A stretch of 18,567 nt of DNA from Clostridia bacterium (lineage in GTDB: Bacteria; Bacillota; Clostridia; HGM11327): positions 1 to 18,567 of the forward strand of contig JAGBHJ010000164.1 of the NCBI GenBank assembly GCA_017935525.1, in the 5' to 3' direction. Of this stretch, positions 13,236 to 18,567 are shown piece after piece. Below the pieces are notes generated by a model. It was given only the letters and a program-made list of their open reading frames with translations. It searched no databases and was not told the DNA's origin. Position 1 is the first letter of the stretch, and the number at the start of each line of letters is the position of its first letter. Made by a program: the position numbers and the translations under genes.

Positions 13236-14282
13236 TTGTTGGCAGTTTTGACAAAAAACAGAAGATTTCCGTTATTCTTTGCAATTTTGCTTACTGTATG
13301 CACTCTTGTGGGGACGGTGAGTCCGCAAGGGGTATTTGCTCAGGAGGCGGAGTGGGTCTATGTGTCCGGCCAAAGCGTTGGCATTGCCATGATGAGCCGT
13401 GGGCTTATTGTGGTAAAGGCGGGCGAGGTAAAGGATGAAAACGGCAAAGTGTTTTTCCCTGCAGCAGATGCGGGTATTCGCCCCGGGGACATTGTGACTC
13501 ACATAGACGGAGAGGAGATACTTTCCGCAGGGCATCTGACGGAAATAATGTGTAAAAAGACAGATGAAGCAGTTAAGGTGACCTACACCAGAGGGGACAA
13601 GACCGTCACCGTAAAGGTAAAGCCTGCCTTGGATGCAGATTCGGGGGAAAGAAAGCTGGGGCTGATAGTACGCGACAGCACCTCGGGTTTAGGCACGTTG
13701 ACCTTTGTTGACGGTGACAGCGGCAACTACGCCAGCTTGGGCCATGCAATAACGGAGGTTACCACGGGCATTGTTATTCCCGCGAGGGAAGGCACATTAT
13801 CCCACTGTATGATCAAGGGCATAGTAAAGGGTAAAAGCGGTCAGCCGGGAGAGTTGCGTGGCAGCTTCAGTCTCCAAAGCCCATTGGGAAGCGTTACAAA
13901 AAATAACGAATTTGGAGTTTACGGAGAGTTTTATAACAAAAAGGCTCTTGACGGCATGACAAAAATGCAGGTATGCCCCCGTGATGAGATAAAAATAGGT
14001 CGGGCAAGCATATTGTGTACCCTTGATGACGGCGGTGCGGAATACTATGACGTTACCATCAACAAGATAAACTCCCAAAGCTCAAAGGGAGTAAAGGGTC
14101 TTGTAATAGAGGTGGTGGACGAGGATCTTTTAGAAAAAACGGGTGGCATTGTACAGGGAATGTCGGGCAGCCCCATAGTGCAGGACGGCAGACTGGTTGG
14201 CGCCGTAACTCATGTCATGATCAACGATTCGTCCAAGGGCTACGGCATATTTGCGGAATGGATGCTGGACGAGGCGGCGTGA
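13236..14282 (+). CDS. spoIVB: SpoIVB serine peptidase
   Basis: SpoIVB is made in the forespore, secreted into the intermembrane space, and cleaves SpoIVFA to trigger pro-SigK processing. From TTG 13236 (9 bp after AGGAAG) the product is 348 residues; TTG 13212 would add 8 but has a poor SD distance. An N-terminal signal/anchor helix (about residues 10-28) is followed by a PDZ domain (about 44-130, including DAGIRPGDIVTHIDGEEI) and the S55 peptidase domain. The catalytic triad is visible: His170 (ASLGHAITEV), Ser310 (GMSGSPIVQDGRLVGAVTHV) and Asp331 (INDSSKGYGIF). The expected downstream neighbour spo0A is absent; a terminator and a repeat region follow instead. No clear SigF/SigG promoter was identified. 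Confidence 0.95.
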   Translation: MLAVLTKNRRFPLFFAILLTVCTLVGTVSPQGVFAQEAEWVYVSGQSVGIAMMSRGLIVVKAGEVKDENGKVFFPAADAGIRPGDIVTHIDGEEILSAGHLTEIMCKKTDEAVKVTYTRGDKTVTVKVKPALDADSGERKLGLIVRDSTSGLGTLTFVDGDSGNYASLGHAITEVTTGIVIPAREGTLSHCMIKGIVKGKSGQPGELRGSFSLQSPLGSVTKNNEFGVYGEFYNKKALDGMTKMQVCPRDEIKIGRASILCTLDDGGAEYYDVTINKINSQSSKGVKGLVIEVVDEDLLEKTGGIVQGMSGSPIVQDGRLVGAVTHVMINDSSKGYGIFAEWMLDEAA

Positions 14283-14303
14283 TACCTGAAGCAAATAAAA
14301 AGC

Positions 14304-14338
14304 ACGGTGATCTGGTTTAATGCAGGTCACCGTTTTTT
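14304..14338 (+). terminator. Rho-independent terminator of spoIVB
   Basis: ACGGTGATCTG (14304-14314) pairs with CAGGTCACCGT (14323-14333) with one G-U pair and an 8-base loop, followed by TTTTT. Confidence 0.9.
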
Positions 14339-14340
14339 AC

Positions 14341-14464
14341 TGTGTATCACCTACGGTTGAATTCTATCCAACTGTGCAGTTATTGTAAAAAATCTGTGTT
14401 ATGTTATAATAATCACATACAAGGTACAAACTTCGTTTGCTACAATGTGATTATTGAATCAATC
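14341..14464 (+). repeat. 124-bp tandem repeat unit, copy A
   Basis: The unit runs from TGTGTATCAC to GAATCAATC and is repeated immediately at 14465-14588 with only 3 differences in 124 bp (a/g near 14378, t/c near 14397, t/a at 14404). Each unit contains a promoter and a long inverted repeat: AATAATCACAT (14408-14418) with ATGTGATTATT (14445-14455), plus an inner hairpin CAAAC/GTTTG with a TTC loop (14427-14439). Confidence 0.95.
14383..14410 (+). promoter_or_regulatory. Promoter in repeat copy A
   Basis: TTGTAA (14383-14388), a 16-bp spacer and TATAAT (14405-14410), with TGT before the -10 to make it extended. The left arm of the inverted repeat begins inside the -10. Confidence 0.7.
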
Positions 14465-14588
14465 TGTGTATCACCTACGGTTGAATTCTATCCAACTGTG
14501 CGGTTATTGTAAAAAATCTGCGTTATGATATAATAATCACATACAAGGTACAAACTTCGTTTGCTACAATGTGATTATTGAATCAATC
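14465..14588 (+). repeat. 124-bp tandem repeat unit, copy B
   Basis: The second copy follows with no gap. Its inverted repeat arms are at 14532-14542 and 14569-14579, identical to copy A. The 389-bp space between spoIVB and the regulator gene is mostly filled by these two copies and contains no coding frame of note. Confidence 0.95.
14507..14534 (+). promoter_or_regulatory. Promoter in repeat copy B
   Basis: TTGTAA (14507-14512), a 16-bp spacer and TATAAT (14529-14534), with TGA before the -10 (extended). Confidence 0.7.
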
Positions 14589-14594
14589 AAGGAA

Positions 14595-14628
14595 GAAATG
14601 CGTATAGCGCATTTCATTATGATATAAT
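14595..14628 (+). promoter_or_regulatory. Promoter and inverted repeat before the XRE regulator gene
   Basis: GAAATGCG (14595-14602) and CGCATTTC (14608-14615) form a perfect 8-bp inverted repeat with a 5-bp centre. Just after it is TGATATAAT (14620-14628), an extended -10. The inverted repeat covers the -35 position, so it is a candidate operator, possibly for autoregulation by the XRE protein. Confidence 0.6.
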
Positions 14629-14671
14629 ATTATCAGCACGTGCAAAAAACAATAATTACAGAGAGGTTTTT

Positions 14672-15745
14672 ATGGAATTAAAGATAAGTGAAAACATCAA
14701 GCGACTTCGAAAAGAGAAAAATTTGACACAAGAAGCATTGGCAAGTATGCTGTCTATTACATCTCAATCAGTATCAAAGTGGGAGAGAGGAGACGGATTT
14801 CCCGATATCACGCTCCTTCCTGCGATAGCAAATTGCTTGGGCGTATCAACAGATGTTCTTTTGGGCAATGATATATTTGTGGCGGAGGAAAGAATACAAA
14901 AGTATATCTCGGAGTACAAAAACAGGACAGAGAATGAGGATACGTGGATGTCGGCATTTACAGTTGCTCAGAATGCGTATGATGAATTTTCATATGATTT
15001 CAGAATAATGATGTTGTATGTAAATGCGTTAAAGGTATTTCGCCCTACGGGATCGCAAGCAGAAATTGAGCAAATATGCAAGACTGTGCTTCGAAATTGT
15101 GAGGATAAGGCATTGTGTGCAGATGCATCATATTTTCTGTGCGGTTTCAGAAACATGGAGGATAAGTGGTATTTTCTGGATAAATACATTCAGTACGGTC
15201 AAGACTGGAATTGGTTTAAGGTATATCCTATTGACAGTACGGAGGGTAAGATAATGATGTAGTACGATATCATGGACAAATGGTGGCACATGAATGCGAT
15301 GATATACTCATATGGAGATTTTTTTAATGAAGATCCCAAAAGAAAGATCGATCATGAAGAAAAAATTCAACTGATAAAAAAGTGTATGAGGATCTTTGAT
15401 GCATACATGGATGACGACGATTATGGTAGCTTTTCTTTTTACGTGGGACAGTATAATGAATTTCTTGCAAGAGAGTATGCTGCTATGGGCATGTACGAAG
15501 AAACCATTCAACATTTTGAAAAGGCTGTTGAAGGTTGGATAAGCTATATAAACCGTCCGAATGAATATACCTTCAGAAATGTTTTGTTGGATCATTATCC
15601 CAATGCGAAAGGCTGCGAAGCACAGGGGGATTACTCTACACTTTCCAGGTATAAGCGTGATATTGATTCCGATAAGAATTTTGATTTTGTTCGTGAGAAT
15701 GAACGCTTCACCCTCGCATACCGCAAGCTGATCGCGGAAGAATAA
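14672..15745 (+). pseudogene. XRE-family HTH regulator gene interrupted by an in-frame TAG
   Basis: ATG 14672 follows GAGAGG. The first 196 codons encode an N-terminal HTH_3 domain (residues ~4-66: ISENIKRLRKEKNLTQEALASMLSITSQSVSKWERGDGFPDITLLPAIANCLGVSTDVLLG) and the start of an alpha-helical, TPR-like region. A TAG at 15260-15262 stops the frame. The next codons continue in the same frame (YDIMDKWWHMNAMIYSYGDFFNEDP...) for another 160 codons to TAA at 15743-15745. The downstream part keeps the helical, repeat-like character (EYAAMGMYEETIQHFEKAVEGW) and has no SD of its own near ATG 15272. The intact gene would encode about 357 residues, a usual size for XRE regulators with a C-terminal helical sensor domain. 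One CAG-to-TAG change would explain it. The truncated product still has a complete DNA-binding domain and could act alone. The region appears richer in A+T than its neighbours. Confidence 0.8.
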
Positions 15746-15764
15746 TATTCCGAATAGTTTTTTG

Positions 15765-15810
15765 AACCCACGGCAGGTCATTTTGCTTGACTTTGCCGTG
15801 GGTTTGTGTT
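15765..15810 (+). terminator. Rho-independent terminator of the XRE gene
   Basis: AACCCACGGCA (15765-15775) pairs with TGCCGTGGGTT (15794-15804), with a short inner GTCA/TGAC pairing, followed by TGTGTT. The promoter of the next operon starts inside this hairpin. Confidence 0.75.
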
Positions 15811-15815
15811 ACAAT
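15787..15815 (+). promoter_or_regulatory. SigA promoter of the deoD-deoB-udp operon
   Basis: The -35 is TTGACT (15787-15792), the spacer is 17 bp and the -10 is TACAAT (15810-15815), preceded by TGT to make an extended -10. The -35 sits in the loop and right arm of the preceding terminator. Confidence 0.8.
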
Positions 15816-15873
15816 GTTCATAGAGAGGCGTATTTCTCACATAATATATACAAAAGCACATAAGGAGAAAGGT

Positions 15874-16623
15874 ATGAAAACACCCCACATAGATCTTTTG
15901 AATGAAGAGCTGGGTTTTGGCAAGACTGTGCTGATGCCGGGCGACCCGCTGAGAGCAAAATTTATTGCCGAGAATTTTTTTGACGACCCCGTGTTGGTCA
16001 ACAACGTAAGAGGAGTAAACGGATATACGGGCTTTTATAAGGGCGTAAAGGTTTCCGTCATGGCAAGCGGCATGGGTATGCCGTCAATGGGTATTTACAG
16101 CTACGAACTTTATAAGCATTTTGGCGTGCAGAATATAATGAGGATAGGCAGTGCGGGCGCCATCAGCACCGATGTTAAGCTGAGGGATATAGTTGTAGGC
16201 ATGGGTGCTTGCACAAATTCCAATTTTGCCGCACAGTACGATATGCCCGGTACGGTTTGCCCCATCTGTAATTGGGAGATGCTGGAAACGCTGAAGAAAA
16301 CGGCTGACTCCATGGACGGCGTCAATCTCCACATCGGAAGTCTTTTTTCTGCTGATACCTTTTATGACGACGTTTACGGAGCAATGACGTGGCAAAAAAT
16401 GGGCTGTCTGGCGGTGGAAATGGAGGCGGCGGCGCTTTATTGGACGGCGATGAGGCTGGGCATGAGAGCACTTGCCATCTGCACGATATCTGACACATTG
16501 TATCCGCCCCAGAAGGCGCTGGATGCAAAGGCGAGGGAGACCACCTTTACCCAGATGATGGAGCTTGCCCTGGAAACGGCTGTTAAGCTTGACGGTCTTG
16601 CAGAATTGACCCCAAAGGATTGA
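15874..16623 (+). CDS. deoD: Purine-nucleoside phosphorylase, DeoD type
   Basis: The enzyme cleaves purine (deoxy)ribonucleosides with phosphate to free base and (deoxy)ribose-1-phosphate in the cytoplasm. The 249-residue length fits hexameric DeoD enzymes (~235-240). Motifs are MPGDPLRAKFIA (residues 21-32), VRGVNGYTG (45-53), SGMGMPSMGIYSYEL (65-79), MRIGSAGAI (89-97, phosphate Arg90), VEMEAAALYW (181-190) and ISDTLY (205-210), with Asp207 and Arg221 matching the general-acid Asp and partner Arg. ATG 15874 has AAGGAG at 15862-15867. The longer frame upstream overlaps the promoter and is not translated. It is the first gene of a three-gene operon; deoB starts 1 bp after its stop. Confidence 0.95.
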   Translation: MKTPHIDLLNEELGFGKTVLMPGDPLRAKFIAENFFDDPVLVNNVRGVNGYTGFYKGVKVSVMASGMGMPSMGIYSYELYKHFGVQNIMRIGSAGAISTDVKLRDIVVGMGACTNSNFAAQYDMPGTVCPICNWEMLETLKKTADSMDGVNLHIGSLFSADTFYDDVYGAMTWQKMGCLAVEMEAAALYWTAMRLGMRALAICTISDTLYPPQKALDAKARETTFTQMMELALETAVKLDGLAELTPKD

Positions 16624-16624
16624 T

Positions 16625-17788
16625 ATGATAAAAAGAATTTTTTTGATAGTGCTGGATAGCTTTGGCATAGGCTATCAGCCCGACGCCGAGGATTTTGGTG
16701 ACGTTGGCGCAAATACGTTGAGGTCCGTGATGGCGTCACAATGCTTTAATGCGGAAACGTTAAAGAGCCTTGGCTTGTTCAATATTGACGGCGTGGAAGC
16801 CGATGGTGTTGCTGTACCCTTGGCGGCGTATGGCAGAGGTATGGAGCTTTCCCGAGGTAAGGATACCACCGTGGGCCATTGGGAGATAGCAGGCGTAGTT
16901 TCTTCAACTCCGTTGCCAACTTACCCCGAGGGCTTCCCACAGGAGGTTATAGAGGCGTTTGAAAAAGCCACGGGCAGGGAGGTTTTGTGCAATAAGCCCT
17001 ACTCGGGTACAAAGGTGATTGCAGACTACGGCGACGAGCACGTCAAAACGGGCAAGCTGATAGTTTACACCTCTGCGGACAGCGTTTTTCAGATTGCGGC
17101 ACACGAGGACGTAGTGCCCGTTGACGAGCTTTACAGATATTGCCGTATCGCCAGAGAGATATTGCAGGGTCAGCACGGCGTGGGCAGAGTGATCGCCAGA
17201 CCCTTTGCAGGCAAAAGCGGTGAGTATTACAGAACGAGTGGACGTCACGACTACTCAATAGACCCGCCAAAGACCACCGTGACCGATCTTTTGTCTCAAA
17301 AGGGGCTTGACGTTATTGCTGTGGGTAAAATAAACGACATATTCAACGGCAGGGGCATTACAAGATCCATTCCAACAAAGGGCAATGCGGACGGCATGAG
17401 AGTGGCAAAGGAGCTTCTGAAAGAGAACTTCCACGGAATGTGCTTTGTCAATCTGGTGGATTTTGATATGCTCTACGGTCACAGAAATGATGTTGACGGC
17501 TATGCGGAGGCAATTTCTGCCTTTGATAGCTGGCTGGCAGAGTTTTTGGCAGGGCTCGGTGAGGACGATGTGGTAATTATTACCGCTGACCACGGATGTG
17601 ACCCGGGCTACACAAAGACAACGGACCATTCCAGAGAATACGTGCCCGTGCTGATATACGGCAAAAAAATAAAGCCCGTTGGGCTGGGGACTTTGAACGG
17701 CTTCTGCGGAATAGGCGCAACAATTGCTGAATGCTTTGGTGCAGGGCAGACCCCCGACGGACAAAGCTTTTTGGATAAAATATTGTAA
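16625..17788 (+). CDS. deoB: Phosphopentomutase DeoB
   Basis: DeoB interconverts ribose-1-phosphate and ribose-5-phosphate, and the deoxy forms, linking nucleoside phosphorolysis to the pentose phosphate and glycolytic pathways. The 387-residue length matches the family (~390). Alkaline-phosphatase-superfamily metal and active-site motifs are present: LDSFGIG with Asp11, GKDTTVGHWEIAG with Thr81 as the expected phosphorylated residue, VDFDMLYGHRNDVDGYA, and ITADHGCDPGYTKTTDHSREYVPVL with Asp322-His323. The cap domain lies between (about residues 100-220). ATG 16625 follows AAAGGA (16614-16619) at the end of deoD, with 1 bp between the genes, indicating translational coupling. It processes the sugar phosphates made by the DeoD and Udp products. 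Confidence 0.97.
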   Translation: MIKRIFLIVLDSFGIGYQPDAEDFGDVGANTLRSVMASQCFNAETLKSLGLFNIDGVEADGVAVPLAAYGRGMELSRGKDTTVGHWEIAGVVSSTPLPTYPEGFPQEVIEAFEKATGREVLCNKPYSGTKVIADYGDEHVKTGKLIVYTSADSVFQIAAHEDVVPVDELYRYCRIAREILQGQHGVGRVIARPFAGKSGEYYRTSGRHDYSIDPPKTTVTDLLSQKGLDVIAVGKINDIFNGRGITRSIPTKGNADGMRVAKELLKENFHGMCFVNLVDFDMLYGHRNDVDGYAEAISAFDSWLAEFLAGLGEDDVVIITADHGCDPGYTKTTDHSREYVPVLIYGKKIKPVGLGTLNGFCGIGATIAECFGAGQTPDGQSFLDKIL

Positions 17789-17802
17789 AGGATGTGAATG
17801 AC

Positions 17803-18561
17803 GTGAGTGAAAAGCAGTACCACATAGGACTTTCCCATGAGGATGGCGCAAAATATGCCATAATCCCGGGGGATCCGGGCAGAGTGCCCATGATAGCGGA
17901 GTATCTTGATAATGCCGAGGCTGTCTGCTGTAACCGTGAGTTCAATACTTACGCAGGCACCTTGGACGGTGAGCGTGTGCTGGTGACTTCAACGGGAATT
18001 GGAGGCCCGTCTGCAGCTATATGCATTGAGGAGCTTGCCAACGTGGGCGTTGACACCATCATCCGTGTGGGTACCTGCGGTGGCATGGCGGCAAAGGTTG
18101 CGGCAGGGGACGTGGTTATCGCAAGCGGCGCCATCAGAATGGACGGCACGTCAAAGGAATATATGCCCATAGAGTTTCCTGCGGTGGCGGATATTGACGT
18201 CACCTGTGCGCTGCGGCAGGCGGCGGTGGAGCTTGGCGCTGTCAGCCATACGGGCGTCGTTCATTGCAAGGATAGCTTTTATGGTCAGCAAGCCCCACGG
18301 ACGATGGGCACGGCGGATGAGCTTTTGTATAAGTGGGACGCATGGATAAAGGCAGGCGCTCTTGCCTCAGAGATGGAAAGCTCCACGTTGTTTGTGGTAA
18401 GCGCTTTGAGAGGCATACGGTCCGGTGCGGTATTTTCCTGCGTGTGGAATCAGATGACGGCAGGGGAAGCAATGCCAAAGGACAGAGTGACGGATACCAC
18501 TACCGCAATAAAGGTTGCCGTGGAGGCAATGAGGTCGTTAATAAGGAAAGACAGCGTATAA
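17803..18561 (+). CDS. udp: Uridine phosphorylase
   Basis: This NP-I family enzyme matches uridine phosphorylase over its full length (252 residues; E. coli Udp is 253): YHIGLSHEDG, AIIPGDPGRV (residues 19-28), REFNTYAGTLDG (45-56), VTSTGIGGPSAAICIEELA (61-79), IIRVGTCGG (86-94, phosphate Arg88), DSFYGQQAPR (157-166, pyrimidine-binding Gln/Arg region) and ASEMESSTLF (188-197, ribose-binding). It splits uridine to uracil and ribose-1-phosphate. GTG 17803 (MSEKQYHIGL) is chosen because it lies 10 bp from AAAGGA (17787-17792) and aligns with known N-termini; GTG 17794 is only 1 bp from the SD. It is the third gene of the operon, 14 bp after deoB. The end lies 6 bp before the window edge. Confidence 0.93.
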   Translation: MSEKQYHIGLSHEDGAKYAIIPGDPGRVPMIAEYLDNAEAVCCNREFNTYAGTLDGERVLVTSTGIGGPSAAICIEELANVGVDTIIRVGTCGGMAAKVAAGDVVIASGAIRMDGTSKEYMPIEFPAVADIDVTCALRQAAVELGAVSHTGVVHCKDSFYGQQAPRTMGTADELLYKWDAWIKAGALASEMESSTLFVVSALRGIRSGAVFSCVWNQMTAGEAMPKDRVTDTTTAIKVAVEAMRSLIRKDSV

Positions 18562-18567
18562 ACAGAA

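Noticed and set aside
15260..15262. TAG read as pyrrolysine
   Set aside because: Nothing in the window points to pyrrolysine machinery, and the protein family is not one known to use it.
14672..15745. Frameshift in the XRE gene, or two separate genes
   Set aside because: Both parts are in the same frame and the second has no SD. A single stop codon fits better.
15787..15873. 29-codon N-terminal extension of DeoD
   Set aside because: It overlaps the operon promoter and -10. DeoD proteins begin at the position of ATG 15874, which has a good SD.

Overview
The window looks like a chromosomal segment of an anaerobic, endospore-forming Clostridia member (Bacillota). The evidence is two sporulation genes (a spoVAC-like gene and spoIVB), Gram-positive style Shine-Dalgarno (SD) sequences (AAGGAG/GGAGG), several TTG/GTG starts, rho-independent terminators and a zinc-ribbon L28 protein. 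I cannot place it to genus. I see no rRNA, tRNA, IS element, prophage or CRISPR array.

Left part (1-5750): the 3' end of a membrane protein gene; then an E2-acyltransferase-like protein lacking the usual catalytic His and two small membrane proteins in tight tandem; then a larger membrane-anchored protein whose N-terminus resembles the last of these; then a zinc-ribbon membrane protein overlapping a large cytoplasmic GH106-like glycoside hydrolase. The first two transcription units are driven by near-identical promoter modules. A third copy of the promoter core drives a pilin-like gene about 10 kb away.

Middle (5750-10230): an EamA/DMT transporter; an M28-type peptidase with membrane segments inserted in its catalytic domain; an isolated spoVAC on the minus strand; and, divergent from it, a membrane-anchored protein with a 225-residue Thr/Pro repeat stalk carrying a ComEC-type metallo-beta-lactamase-fold domain that has lost its metal-binding motif.

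Right-middle (10230-14340): rpmB; a 57-aa two-helix membrane protein on the minus strand; a NagB-family sugar-phosphate isomerase/deaminase; a membrane-anchored pilin-like protein; a HAD phosphatase (Gph/PpaX type); and spoIVB, which is not followed by its usual neighbour spo0A.

Right end (14340-18567): two tandem copies of a 124-bp unit, each with a promoter and a long inverted repeat, placed before an XRE/HTH regulator gene that is split by one in-frame TAG. Then comes a compact nucleoside catabolism operon, deoD-deoB-udp. It is driven by a promoter embedded in the preceding terminator hairpin. Together these enzymes convert purine nucleosides and uridine to free base plus (deoxy)ribose-5-phosphate.

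The most unusual items are the repeat-stalk protein with a dead metallo-beta-lactamase domain, the tandem promoter/inverted-repeat units before the interrupted regulator, the shared CCTATTGAAA promoter module, and the unlisted 57-aa gene with its structured leader. All functional assignments come from reading motifs. No database search was possible.
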